Source of the DNA: Acidimicrobiales bacterium
GTDB taxonomy: Bacteria > Actinomycetota > Acidimicrobiia > Acidimicrobiales > Aldehydirespiratoraceae
Direction: 5' to 3'
DNA length: 64,000 nucleotides
Assembly (NCBI GenBank): GCA_029263195.1
Contig: JAJCXX010000003.1
Coordinates: 50,325-114,324 of the forward strand
The notes beneath the pieces are model-generated. The model was not told where the DNA came from. It saw only the letters and a list, made by a program, of their open reading frames with translations, and did not search any database. Below are positions 1 through 7,943 of the stretch, in pieces. The number at the start of each line of letters is the position of its first letter. Position 1 is the first letter of the stretch. The translations under genes were made by a program, and so were the position numbers.

Positions 1-255
1 GGGTTCGAGATCGAGAACACCGCGAACATCGGAGTGGAGTCGCAGCATCGTCTCCTCGTCGACGGCGGCGGTGCCCAACTCGGGCCAGTCGTAGAGGTAG
101 TTGTCCGGGGCTTCGATACCAAGCATTTCCTTGATCGCCTGATATGGCTTCATCTTGATTCCGGTGGCGTTGCTGACTCCGAGCAGAATCGGCACCCGAT
201 CGGGTACCTCGTGGTCGATCGCCATCAATACGCGTTCGCGGGGAGTGATCGTCAT
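1..255 (-). CDS. Uroporphyrinogen decarboxylase (URO-D) family protein, N-terminal part
   Basis: This ORF is absent from the ORF track because it has no stop inside the window; it runs off the left edge. Reading the minus strand from an ATG at 255 gives MTITPRERVLMAIDHEVPDRVPILLG, the classic opening of URO-D superfamily proteins (HemE and the MtaA/CmuA corrinoid methyltransferases). About 85 residues are visible, too few to tell true HemE from a methyltransferase-like member. The 'MTPRERVLMALxHExPDRVP' form is more usual in the MtaA/CmuA-like group, so I favour that branch weakly. It lies 64 nt downstream of the sigma factor gene on the same strand and could be cotranscribed with it. Confidence 0.8.
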   Translation of the reverse strand, partial: MTITPRERVLMAIDHEVPDRVPILLGVSNATGIKMKPYQAIKEMLGIEAPDNYLYDWPELGTAAVDEETMLRLHSDVRGVLDLEP

Positions 256-319
256 GTCGTAACTCCGGATTGTCGACCCCATGATCATGCCGCGTGGACC
301 AGCACGGAAGAGGCCAAGG

Positions 320-1666
320 TCACCCCGAGGTTCCGCAGGTGCTGTCGAGTTGAGACTGAACAGAATCGGTGAGTCTCGCCAACTCATCACTGTCGGGGAA
401 TTCGGCTGGGTTCCAGATCTCCGCGTCGACCAGTCCTTGGTATGCGCTGGCGTAGGCGATCAAATCCCGATCGGGGTTCGGTCCCGAGACGGTCACGAGC
501 TGCTGTATGAGGTCGTTGACTGTGGTCACGTAGGTGCGGATGTCGTTCTCCTGAGCCGAAACTGGCCCGGGTGACGATGTTTCGTGGAGCAGATCCGCCG
601 CCTCGCAGAAGGACACGCCGGCCAGCGATGTGGTCGATGCCGTGACAGACGTGGAGCTCGGAGTGATCGTCGATGTCGCGGAGGGAACCGTGGTCGTTGC
701 CGCGATGAGGTTTTCTGCGGCCGAATCGTCGTCACCGTCCGCCATCGACCACAGACCAACACCTGACGCCGCGACGAGGGCGGCTGCGGCCACCATGGCG
801 GCGACTTTGGACGCCGCGAATCCACCGACGCTGACAGCGGTTGATCCGGTGCCTGCGCCCGCTGCTTCCATGGCGGCCGCTCTGGATTGATCGACCGCGA
901 GGGTCGACATGGCGACCACGGGAAGCAGACCGGCGAGCACCGCCGGACTCACCCGGAGGCGCTTGGTCTCACCGCACGTTGGGCAGGTTCGGACGTGGCG
1001 GGCCACCCGCTTACGCAGCAATGGCGTCAGATCGCCGTCCCACCCCTCGAGGAGCGTGTCGAGATCACTGCATTCGGCTCGACCGTGTCTGGCCACCATC
1101 AGCGAGGTGACCGACGAAGCGAAACGATCCTTGGCGTTGTGGATCATGGCGTAGGCGTTGTCGCGCGTGACCCCGAGAGATTCGGCCAGCTCGTCTCCAC
1201 CGAGGCCCTGCCTCTCGGAGAGTTCGAGAGCGGCACGATCCTTCGGTTCGAGGCCGTCGAACGCCGCCACCACGAGTTGGATCATCTCCTCGCGATGGAG
1301 TCCGGAGATCATCTCGTCGGGGTCGGTGGTCGAGCCCACCGCCTCTTCGATCTCATCGTGGGCGACCTCACGGCCGCGACTGACGGAATCGAGGGCCAGT
1401 CGTCTCGCTATCGCCAGAAGCCACGGACGTAGCTTCGTCGGATCGCGAAGCTGGGAGATCGACTCGACGGCCTTCAGGAAGGTTGACTGGACGACGTCCT
1501 CGGCGTCGGTCTGGCGGCGGGTGATCGAGTAGGCCACCTGCCAGACCCGATCGCGGTAGCGGTCGAACACGTCGCCCCACGACCGAGGGTCGCCACCAAC
1601 AATGGCGGCGACCAACTCGGAGTCTTCGGTATTCTCGGTCACTGTTCCGACCTCATCTCCATCCAT
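320..1666 (-). CDS. ECF sigma factor fused to zinc-finger anti-sigma-like, TM and extracytoplasmic domains
   Basis: The 448-residue product starts with an ECF (sigma-70 family) core: region 2 around residues 20-90 (DAEDVVQSTFLKAV) and region 4 around 139-185 (AESLGVTRDNAYAMIHNAKDRF). It then carries H224-x3-C228-x2-C231 (HVRTCPTC), the zinc-binding signature of ZAS-type anti-sigma factors. A hydrophobic helix follows at about 287-307, then a Ser/Thr-rich linker and a C-terminal domain of about 95 residues framed by Cys354 and Cys444. ECF factors are usually near 200 residues, so this is a sigma/anti-sigma/sensor fusion in one chain. The external domain resembles one in the lipoprotein encoded just upstream (1733-3040). 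Function of the regulon is unknown. Confidence 0.85.
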   Translation of the reverse strand: MDGDEVGTVTENTEDSELVAAIVGGDPRSWGDVFDRYRDRVWQVAYSITRRQTDAEDVVQSTFLKAVESISQLRDPTKLRPWLLAIARRLALDSVSRGREVAHDEIEEAVGSTTDPDEMISGLHREEMIQLVVAAFDGLEPKDRAALELSERQGLGGDELAESLGVTRDNAYAMIHNAKDRFASSVTSLMVARHGRAECSDLDTLLEGWDGDLTPLLRKRVARHVRTCPTCGETKRLRVSPAVLAGLLPVVAMSTLAVDQSRAAAMEAAGAGTGSTAVSVGGFAASKVAAMVAAAALVAASGVGLWSMADGDDDSAAENLIAATTTVPSATSTITPSSTSVTASTTSLAGVSFCEAADLLHETSSPGPVSAQENDIRTYVTTVNDLIQQLVTVSGPNPDRDLIAYASAYQGLVDAEIWNPAEFPDSDELARLTDSVQSQLDSTCGTSG

Positions 1667-1732
1667 CGGCCGACAGAGTGCCGATCCGAGGATCTCCGAT
1701 CGAGACGACCGAGATCACAGGGAGTACTTGCG

Positions 1733-3040
1733 TCATGATTCCAGCTCGGTGCCGGCAATGACATCGGCATATCCGGCGTCGGCGATCAACTGCTGCATGG
1801 CCTGAGATCCCTGGCATCCGAGTTCCTCGAATGCGATCATCGGGGAGAGATCGCCGACGTCGAAGCCGGCTCCGGGATCGACGCCAGCCAGCACGTCGTC
1901 CATCGCTTGCAGGTACGGCCCGGACACCGCGGCATGGTCGATGCCGAGTCCGCCGGCGACTTCGATCAGGAGCCAGAACTGCATGCTTCCGCAGTTGCCG
2001 GTGGTCGTGTCGGTCGGGTCGGTGGTGTCGGTCGGGTCGGTCGGATCGGACGAGTGAGTCGGATCGACCGGGTCCTTGGTATCGATGACGACGTTGTCGC
2101 AGTACGACGACAGGAAGTCTTCGACTCGGTCGCGAAGAGCGGTGTCGCCGGGGCCAGGAACGACCTCGCTGTCGGCGGCGACCACGAGAGCATCTCGGTA
2201 GTCCTGAAGATCGGTGAGGGCCTCGGCTGGGAACCCAGCAGTGGCCTCAGCGGCCGTCACCAACTGGTTGAAGCCGTCGACCATCCGGTCGAGATACTCC
2301 AGAACTCCGGGGAGCCCGGGTTCGGTGGGTCCGCCCATGATCGTCGGGGCCACGTTCGCCCACACGGCACAGAACCGGGTTGCGGGTGTGACCTCGGCGG
2401 GAATCGTGGAAGTGGTCGATGTGGTGGTGTTCGGAGCCTGAGTGGTGGGGGTCGAATGACTGATCGGTGCCGTCGGGCCGGGTTCGGCCAACGGATTGCC
2501 GCAGGCGCAGCGGACCCGAGGAACGCCGCTGTCGTCGATGAGCACGGCGGTTCCGGATGCGAGAGTCGCTTGGAAGCCTCGGGCGACACCGCCGCGATAG
2601 GCATGGTTGGTGACGCGGGTCGGCTGATTGAGCACGGCGGGCTCCAGCGAACGGATCGTGTCGGAGATCTCGCCGACTTCGACATCGGCTGCCTCGGCCC
2701 ATGCCGCCGCGATCGTCGGGTTGTCGTCGAGGAACCCGATCAGGGCCTCTGGTCGGCACTCAGCGATCTCGGCATCAGGCACGAACGGGTCGGATCCCCG
2801 CTGATCGGCCGCCTCGAAGACCACATCCTCGGTCTGGAAGACCACATCCTCGGTCTGACCGAGTGCGGCTGCTGCGTTTTCCAATGTCGACTTTGAGCCG
2901 CATGCGGCGAGTATCAGCACCAAGAGCACGAGGTAGACGAGGGAGGTCAGCACACTGATGTGGCGTGAGCCTGCTTGGAAGGGGGTGGTGTCGGGAGTGG
3001 GAGGGATTTCCAGTGTCTTGACAGTTGCGATGCGGGCCAT
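1733..3040 (-). CDS. Secreted lipoprotein with DUF6777-like domain
   Basis: A 435-residue protein with an unusually long N-terminus, a hydrophobic stretch and a lipobox LILAAC (Cys47), so probably an anchored lipoprotein. The start is supported by AAGGAG seven nt before the ATG. Residues ~100-180 contain 'VTNHAYRGGVARGFQATLASGTAVLIDDSGVPRVRCACGNPL', which I recognise as resembling the actinobacterial DUF6777 family. A Thr-rich linker precedes a second domain beginning FCAVWANVAP and ending YCDN; its spacing and the shared patterns (xxxLVTxxxx, DYRDAL/AYQGL) resemble the external domain of the sigma factor fusion 66 nt downstream. A DPTDPTD-type low-complexity linker leads to a third Cys-containing domain. 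Role unknown; possibly the sensing partner of that fusion. Confidence 0.75.
   Translation of the reverse strand: MARIATVKTLEIPPTPDTTPFQAGSRHISVLTSLVYLVLLVLILAACGSKSTLENAAAALGQTEDVVFQTEDVVFEAADQRGSDPFVPDAEIAECRPEALIGFLDDNPTIAAAWAEAADVEVGEISDTIRSLEPAVLNQPTRVTNHAYRGGVARGFQATLASGTAVLIDDSGVPRVRCACGNPLAEPGPTAPISHSTPTTQAPNTTTSTTSTIPAEVTPATRFCAVWANVAPTIMGGPTEPGLPGVLEYLDRMVDGFNQLVTAAEATAGFPAEALTDLQDYRDALVVAADSEVVPGPGDTALRDRVEDFLSSYCDNVVIDTKDPVDPTHSSDPTDPTDTTDPTDTTTGNCGSMQFWLLIEVAGGLGIDHAAVSGPYLQAMDDVLAGVDPGAGFDVGDLSPMIAFEELGCQGSQAMQQLIADAGYADVIAGTELES
2816..2857. repeat. 21-bp perfect tandem duplication inside lipoprotein gene
   Basis: The 21-nt unit gaagaccacatcctcggtctg occurs twice back to back. 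It keeps the reading frame and gives the peptide QTEDVVF twice just after the lipobox. It looks like a recent slippage duplication in the membrane-proximal linker. Confidence 0.9.
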
Positions 3041-3140
3041 TGGCTCGTCTCCTTGTTGTGGGGGTACAAGGGAGACGCTCCACCAGGGACGATCTGAAAG
3101 TTTTCGCGGAGACTATTGTTTCGGCGAACTCGTGGCCGGA

Positions 3141-3176
3141 ATGTCACACCCCCACACCACAGTGGTGACATGTCAC
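3141..3176. promoter_or_regulatory. Palindromic operator-like element upstream of rpsF
   Basis: Between the divergent lipoprotein and rpsF genes lies the perfect 12-nt palindrome GTGACATGTCAC (3165-3176). A further half-site, ATGTCAC, at 3141-3147 forms an inverted repeat with GTGACAT. Such spaced dyads often bind dimeric repressors. No regulator can be named from sequence, and the remaining ~130 nt up to rpsF contain no recognisable gene. Confidence 0.35.
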
Positions 3177-3309
3177 TCGCACCGGTAGCCTTGCCGAGTC
3201 CCAATTGGGCCAGCCAAATATTTGTCGGTGTTCATCGACGAATCACAACCAATAACCCCTGCCCCGGGAATGGGGCCCCGGCCGTGCCGGGTCCACAGGA
3301 GGTCAGCTC

Positions 3310-3654
3310 GTGAAGCGAGCATACGAATTGATGATCATCATTGATCGCGATGTGGCGGACGCCGACATCGCCGAGGTGATGACACGAACCGAAGGTCAGG
3401 CCACCGAAGAGGGTGCCACCATTGCCTCGACCGACAATTGGGGTCGGCGTCGGTTCGCTTACGAGATCGACCACAAGCTCGAGGGAACCTACGTGGTGTG
3501 GGAGGTCGTCACCGAAACGGCCGGGCTCCCCGTCACCGAACGCCAGCTACGTCTCGCAGACGACATCGTCCGCCACAAGCTGTTCCGCCTTCCCGAGAAG
3601 GAGGCCACACGACGCGGCCTCCTCGGTGAAGCAACGCCGGCCGCGGCCGGCTGA
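3310..3654 (+). CDS. rpsF: 30S ribosomal protein S6
   Basis: The 114-residue product begins MKRAYELMIIIDRDV and contains WGRRRFAYEIDHKLEGTYVV, the core of bacterial S6, which binds 16S rRNA together with S18 in the small subunit platform. The start is GTG, chosen because AGGAGG lies directly upstream (aggaggtcagctcGTG). The gene leads the conserved rpsF-ssb-rpsR-rplI-dnaB cluster. Length is slightly above the usual ~95-100 residues because of a short Ala-rich tail. Confidence 0.97.
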   Translation: MKRAYELMIIIDRDVADADIAEVMTRTEGQATEEGATIASTDNWGRRRFAYEIDHKLEGTYVVWEVVTETAGLPVTERQLRLADDIVRHKLFRLPEKEATRRGLLGEATPAAAG

Positions 3655-3669
3655 TCCGGAGGTATCGAA

Positions 3670-4134
3670 ATGGGATACGACAACACCGTTACCGTCGTCG
3701 GGAATGTCACCCGCGACCCAGAACTTCGCTTCACCCAGGGCCAGATGGCGATTGCCACCTTTGGTGTGGCCTGGAACAAGAAGAAGCAAGACGCTGAGGA
3801 TGAGGTGTCGTTCTTCGACGTCACCTGCTTTCGTCAGCTCGCCGAGAACGTGGCCGAGTCGATCACCAAGGGCACTCGTGTGGTGATCTACGGCACCTTG
3901 CAGCAGCGCAGCTGGGAAAACAACGAAGGTCAGCGCCGTTCCAAGGTCGAGATTCTCGCCGACGATGTCGCCCCGAGCCTCAAGTGGGCTTCGGCTCAGA
4001 TAACTCGCAACGAATTCAAGGGCGGTGGAGCCCAGGGCGGTTCTGCCCCCCAAGGAGGAGGAGATCGCACGGTCTCCAACCAGAACCAGGGCGCAAGTGC
4101 CCCGGCTTACGACGTCGACGAAGAACCATTCTGA
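3670..4134 (+). CDS. ssb: Single-stranded DNA-binding protein
   Basis: A 154-residue SSB: an N-terminal OB-fold (MGYDNTVTVVGNVTRDPELRF ... GTRVVIYGTLQQRSWENNEGQRRSKVEILADDV, residues ~1-105), a Gly/Gln-rich disordered linker, and the acidic C-terminal tip DVDEEPF that recruits replication and repair partners. It coats single-stranded DNA during replication. It sits 15 nt after rpsF in the standard actinobacterial order and is preceded by GGAGG. Confidence 0.97.
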   Translation: MGYDNTVTVVGNVTRDPELRFTQGQMAIATFGVAWNKKKQDAEDEVSFFDVTCFRQLAENVAESITKGTRVVIYGTLQQRSWENNEGQRRSKVEILADDVAPSLKWASAQITRNEFKGGGAQGGSAPQGGGDRTVSNQNQGASAPAYDVDEEPF

Positions 4135-4209
4135 AGCTCGCTTCCGCGAGCCAACAATCAAATTCGAAAGATCTGACTGGCCGGACGTGTCCGGCCGAAA
4201 GGGAAAACC

Positions 4210-4644
4210 ATGGCCAAGGTCAAGAAGCGGGGTAAGTCGAAGGACAACCTCCGCAGGGGTAAGAAGAAGATCAGCATTCTCAAGACCGAGAAGATCGACT
4301 ATGTCGATTGGAAGGATGCGAATCTCCTTCGACGGTTCATGTCGGAACGGGCCAAGATCCGGGCCCGCCGCGTAACCGGTAACACTGTTCAGCAACAGAA
4401 GATGTGTGCCGACGCCGTCAAGGTGGCTCGCGAGATGGCTCTGGTGCCCTATGCCAGCAGGGTCACCACCCAACGCAGCAATCGCGGCGATCGCGGCGAT
4501 CGCAATCAGCGAGCCGACGGACCGGCCCCGCGTCCGAGCGCTCCGCCTCCTCCTCCGCGCGAGGGTGAAGAAGACGCCGCGGCCGAGTCGGTCGACACCG
4601 TCGAAGCGAGCGTCGAGCAGACTGCCGAGGTCAGCGAATCGTGA
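4210..4644 (+). CDS. rpsR: 30S ribosomal protein S18 with long acidic C-terminal extension
   Basis: Residues 1-~85 are a normal S18 ([30 protein letters not shown]... [12 protein letters not shown]), which pairs with S6 on the 30S platform. The chain then runs on for about 60 residues: a short Arg-rich piece, a Pro-rich run ([12 protein letters not shown]), then a strongly acidic tail ([20 protein letters not shown]). Bacterial S18 is normally ~75-90 residues, so the tail is a lineage-specific extension. Its stop codon overlaps the GTG start of rplI (GTGA). Confidence 0.95.
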   Translation: MAKVKKRGKSKDNLRRGKKKISILKTEKIDYVDWKDANLLRRFMSERAKIRARRVTGNTVQQQKMCADAVKVAREMALVPYASRVTTQRSNRGDRGDRNQRADGPAPRPSAPPPPPREGEEDAAAESVDTVEASVEQTAEVSES

Positions 4645-5087
4645 AGATCGTACTTCGAGACGACGTGAGCGGTCTGGGCAACAAGGGCGATGTTTGCGAT
4701 GTGGCCGACGGCTACTTCCGCAACTACCTCGATCCCAACAAGCTCGCCTTCAGGGCAACGGCAGGCAACCAGGATCAGGCCGAGGCCATGCGTCGGGCTG
4801 CGGCTCTGCGCAATGCAGCGAGTCGTGCCGATGCCGAAGAGGTCGCCACCGTCGTGGTGTCCTCCTCGATCACCATCGCCGCCAAGGCGGGCGAGGGTGG
4901 ACGGCTGTTCGGATCGGTCACTGCTTCCGATATTGCCGAAGCCGTAGCCGAACAGACCGGCGCTGTCATCGATCGTCACGCCATCCTGTTCGATGGTCAC
5001 ATCAAGGACCTGGGGCAGACCATCGTGACATGCAAGCTTCACCCCGAGGTGGAGTTTCCGATCACCGTTGAGGTTGTCGAGGCCTGA
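4641..5087 (+). CDS. rplI: 50S ribosomal protein L9
   Basis: The 148-residue product has the L9 N-domain ([40 protein letters not shown]), a connecting helix, and the C-domain with [16 protein letters not shown] and [24 protein letters not shown]9 binds 23S rRNA near the L1 stalk. It starts at GTG and overlaps the rpsR stop by 4 nt, indicating translational coupling. Confidence 0.97.
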   Translation: MKIVLRDDVSGLGNKGDVCDVADGYFRNYLDPNKLAFRATAGNQDQAEAMRRAAALRNAASRADAEEVATVVVSSSITIAAKAGEGGRLFGSVTASDIAEAVAEQTGAVIDRHAILFDGHIKDLGQTIVTCKLHPEVEFPITVEVVEA

Positions 5088-5093
5088 TGTCGC

Positions 5094-5123
5094 ACCGGCG
5101 CACTCTTGTGCCGGTTATCCACA
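5094..5123. promoter_or_regulatory. Hairpin plus perfect DnaA box in the rplI-dnaB gap
   Basis: Immediately after rplI a 9-bp stem (ACCGGCGCA / TGTGCCGGT, one G-U, loop CTCT, 5094-5115) is followed directly by TTATCCACA (5115-5123), an exact match to the DnaA box consensus. The hairpin has no U-tract, so it is a weak terminator candidate at best. A second small hairpin (CCCGTG-TTTG-CGCGGG) follows near 5142. The box may bind DnaA and affect dnaB expression. No cluster of boxes or dnaA/dnaN is present, so this is not an origin. Confidence 0.5.
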
Positions 5124-5299
5124 GATCATCCCTGAGAAATCCCCGTGTTTGCGCGGGCTTTCCACTGGTATCCCACAGGGCACTAGGGGCAAGATCAAAG
5201 CCAAGATTGGGTGAGTGGGCGACAACGGATGTACTGGAACGATCAAACGATGAACGGTGACCATGAGTTGGCCCATGCCACTCTGAATGTAGGAGTGGA

Positions 5300-6658
5300 A
5301 TGGTCGCTTACGATCTGACCGACAATCGCACCACCCGGGTGCCGCCGCACAATCTCGAGGCCGAGGAGTCGCTTCTGGGAGCGATGTTGCTGTCGCGCGA
5401 CGCTATTGCCGACGCGGTCGAAACGGCTCGCAGCGAACACTTCTACCGGCCGGCCAACGCTCATGTATTCGACGCCATATCGACGCTCTACGCGGCTGGC
5501 GATCCGGCTGATCCGGTGACCGTTGCCGAAGAGCTCGATCACGCCGGCGTGTTGGATGTGGTTGGAGGCATCGACGCGCTGTTGGCACTGCAGGTCAACA
5601 CGCCCGCTACCTCCAATGCCTCCAAGTACGCCCAGATTGTGTCCGAACGTTTCACCCTTCGCCGGCTGATCGGCGTGGGTAGCGAGATCGCCGAACTCGG
5701 CTACAGCCTCCCCGACGACGTGACAAGGGCGGTCGACGAGGCCGAGAACATGATGTTCCAGGTGGGACAGGGCCGTGTGGCCGACACCATGGCCGAAATA
5801 CGCGATCTGCTCGACGCCACCCTCGACCGTCTGGAGCGGCTCTACGAACAAGGCCAGGGAATCACCGGCACACCCACCGGATTCATCGACCTCGATGATC
5901 TCTTGTCGGGGCTTCAGCCCAGCTCGCTGGTGATCGTCGGGGCGCGCCCTGCCATGGGCAAGACCGCCTTCGCTCTCAACATTGCCGCTCATGCCGCGGT
6001 GAGGGAGTCTCGCTCCGTACTCGTCTTCAGCTTGGAGATGGGCCACCTCGAGCTCAGTCAGAGACTGCTGTGTTCCGAAGCTAGCGTCGACGCCAAGAAC
6101 ATGCGCGACGGCAAGCTCAGCGAAGACGACTGGACTCGTATCTCCAACGGCATCGGTCGTCTGGCCGAATCGAAGATTTGGATCGACGACAATCCCAACA
6201 TGACGATCATGGAGATCAGATCGAAGGCCCGCCGTCTCAAGAGCCGGGTCGGCGACCTCGGAATGATCGTGGTCGACTATCTCCAGCTGATGTCCGGTCG
6301 AGCGAGCGCCGAGAATCGACAGGTGGAGGTTGCCGAAATCTCGCGAGGTCTGAAGATTCTGGCTCGCGAACTCGAGTGTCCGGTGGTCGGCTTGTCTCAG
6401 CTCTCGAGGAACCTGGAGATGCGAGCCGACAAGCGACCCATGCTGGCTGATCTTCGCGAATCGGGTTCGATCGAACAGGACGCCGACGTGGTGATGTTTC
6501 TCTATCGCGATGAGGTCTACAACCCGGGCAGCGACAGCGAGGGAATCGCCGAGGTCATCGTCGCCAAGCATCGAAACGGGCCAACCGGAACCGTCCAGCT
6601 CGGGTTTGTTCCACGCTTCACGTCGTTCCGAAACTTGACTCGCCGCGGCGAAGTCTGA
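5300..6658 (+). CDS. dnaB: Replicative DNA helicase DnaB
   Basis: A 452-residue hexameric 5'-3' helicase that unwinds DNA at the replication fork. The N-terminal domain has VPPHNLEAEESLLGAMLLS (residues ~15-33). The RecA-like domain has Walker A GARPAMGKTAFALN, the SLEMGHLELSQRL motif, Walker B VVDYLQLM, SQLSR and RESGSIEQDADVVMFLYRDE. No intein interrupts it, unlike several mycobacterial dnaB genes. ATG with AGGAG just upstream. It closes the rpsF-ssb-rpsR-rplI-dnaB block after a 212-nt gap. Confidence 0.98.
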   Translation: MVAYDLTDNRTTRVPPHNLEAEESLLGAMLLSRDAIADAVETARSEHFYRPANAHVFDAISTLYAAGDPADPVTVAEELDHAGVLDVVGGIDALLALQVNTPATSNASKYAQIVSERFTLRRLIGVGSEIAELGYSLPDDVTRAVDEAENMMFQVGQGRVADTMAEIRDLLDATLDRLERLYEQGQGITGTPTGFIDLDDLLSGLQPSSLVIVGARPAMGKTAFALNIAAHAAVRESRSVLVFSLEMGHLELSQRLLCSEASVDAKNMRDGKLSEDDWTRISNGIGRLAESKIWIDDNPNMTIMEIRSKARRLKSRVGDLGMIVVDYLQLMSGRASAENRQVEVAEISRGLKILARELECPVVGLSQLSRNLEMRADKRPMLADLRESGSIEQDADVVMFLYRDEVYNPGSDSEGIAEVIVAKHRNGPTGTVQLGFVPRFTSFRNLTRRGEV

Positions 6659-6706
6659 TCCCACGCGCCACGGCCCGGAGCTCGGGGATGGCTAGCGTCG
6701 ACCGGG

Positions 6707-7423
6707 ATGGATCGGGCTCCGAAGTTGATCGCAGCGTCATTGGTCGGATTTCTGGCTGTAGTGGCGATCGGTTGGTTGGTGTGGTCCGACGGCGAATCGC
6801 ACTCGCCCGCTGGGATCCCGGCGGCCACGTCGTTTCCGGCGATCGACCACGACCCGGCCGCGGCCGGCGATCTCGAGGTCGCATGGCGGGCTTGGCGAAA
6901 CGGAACATTTGTCGTGCAAGGCACCTGGACACGAACCCTTGACTCCGGTGGTTCACCCCTAACCGGTCCGACCCTTGTGGTCCAGGATCCGCCGCGTCGG
7001 GTCGTGCAGCGACTCGGCGCAACCGCTGAACTCTTCGACGATCGGGTCGCGGCATGTGAACCCGTGACCGGCAACGGCCCGGATGAAGTCGATGCAGTCG
7101 GTGTGGCACCGTGCGTGAGTGGTCAGGCGGGTCTCAGCTACGACGATCGGGTAACGATAGAATTGGCCACCGTCGCGGACTATGTCACCGGTGTGAACCG
7201 GATCTACGACATTGATCGCGGACCGATTGAGGGATGCTTTCGTGCGGAGTTATCCGTGTCGGCGCTGGCCTCACCGTGGGGTAGATGGGCCCAATTCTGT
7301 TTCGATTCCGACACCGGAGCCATGATCTCGAGTCGGATTCGTCGTCAGTCGGCGGTCGACGTGGAGGCCGCTTCGGTCGTGTCCACCGACGTCAGCGATT
7401 CCGACTTCCCCGAATCGTCGTAG
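6707..7423 (+). CDS. Membrane-anchored exported protein, unknown
   Basis: The 238-residue product has one N-terminal hydrophobic segment (LIAASLVGFLAVVAIGWLVW, ~7-26) and otherwise reads as a soluble exported domain with four cysteines (ACEPV, APCVS, EGCFR, FCFDS) that could form two disulfides. I do not recognise the family. The phrasing 'YDIDRGPIEGCFRAELSVSA...WAQFCFDSDTGAMISS' resembles actinobacterial envelope proteins that fold around a carboxy-terminal beta domain. It follows dnaB by 48 nt on the same strand but is probably not functionally linked. Confidence 0.65.
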   Translation: MDRAPKLIAASLVGFLAVVAIGWLVWSDGESHSPAGIPAATSFPAIDHDPAAAGDLEVAWRAWRNGTFVVQGTWTRTLDSGGSPLTGPTLVVQDPPRRVVQRLGATAELFDDRVAACEPVTGNGPDEVDAVGVAPCVSGQAGLSYDDRVTIELATVADYVTGVNRIYDIDRGPIEGCFRAELSVSALASPWGRWAQFCFDSDTGAMISSRIRRQSAVDVEAASVVSTDVSDSDFPESS

Positions 7424-7458
7424 TCATCGATCGACCGGCTTGTTCGGAGAAGTTGAGA

Positions 7459-7591
7459 GGGGGCGGAGGCTGAATGAGTGCGCCAGCACCCTGGAAAAGC
7501 GCTGGTGGCGATGCATTGGAGGGAGTATTCAACCCCCACCCTTCTCTCTGCGACCAGCGGGGGCGATACCGCTGGCCAGTATCTCTATCGG
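7459..7591 (+). ncRNA. Putative structured RNA element, copy A
   Basis: First of two tandem copies of a ~130-nt element in a gene-free stretch. Drawn as RNA on the plus strand it forms three helices. P1 is a long closing stem between GGAGGCTGAAT and ATTCAACCCCCACC, with a few mismatches. P2 is CGCCAGC (7481-7487) with GCTGGTG (7501-7507). P3 is CCAGCGG (7554-7560) with CCGCTGG (7569-7575), closing the loop GGGCGATA. Plus orientation is favoured because G-U pairs occur on that strand. Loop bases CGATA could pair with TATCG at 7586-7590. I do not match it to a known riboswitch or Rfam family; it could be regulatory RNA or a REP-like repeat. Confidence 0.55.
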
Positions 7592-7660
7592 CGCGGGAAT
7601 GGCCGTCCATGAGCAGAATTCCGTAGTTCTGCGAACAGATCATTCTTGCCGGGGGGTGAA

Positions 7661-7791
7661 ATGGGGTGGAGGTTGAATGACAGCGCTAGCACCCTGGAAG
7701 GCGCTGGTGGCGATGCATTGGAGGGAGTTCTCAACCCCCACCCGATCTCTTGGCAAACGGGGGCGAATCCGTTGGCCGCCACCCCTATCGG
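7661..7791 (+). ncRNA. Putative structured RNA element, copy B
   Basis: Second copy, offset by 202 nt from copy A. A 28-nt core (gcgctggtggcgatgcattg...) is identical in both, as is tcaacccccaccc. P1 is a near-perfect GGGTGGAGGTTGA / TCAACCCCCACCC stem (7664-7676 with 7731-7743). P2 is CGCTAGC / GCTGGTG, where the C-to-U change keeps pairing as U-G. P3 is AACGG / CCGTT (7756-7760 with 7769-7773) around the loop GGGCGAAT: the stem sequence differs from copy A on both sides, yet pairing is kept. That covariation supports selection on RNA or ssDNA structure. The next gene is the small membrane protein at 7944. Confidence 0.55.
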
Positions 7792-7943
7792 ACCACAGGT
7801 GCCGACTTTGAGACGAAGTCCTCAGAACATGCCGAAGGTCCCGGTTGGACGATGAGGTTGGTAATCAGTGAGACTGCGACGGCTCAGATCGGCTCGGACA
7901 AATGGAGTCGACTGCAAGCTGAAATTTCCTACGGAGGTCTCGG

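Noticed and set aside
5094-5300. Chromosomal origin near dnaB
   Set aside because: Only one perfect DnaA box is present, without dnaA, dnaN or an AT-rich unwinding region.
5243-6664. 473-residue ORF antisense to dnaB
   Set aside because: It is a frame shadow; the plus strand encodes an intact DnaB with all helicase motifs, and the antisense protein is His/Gln/Val-rich without domains.
7459-7791. 6C RNA, glycine riboswitch or c-di-GMP riboswitch
   Set aside because: The characteristic C-rich loops of 6C RNA and the conserved cores of the glycine and c-di-GMP aptamers are not seen; I left the element unassigned.
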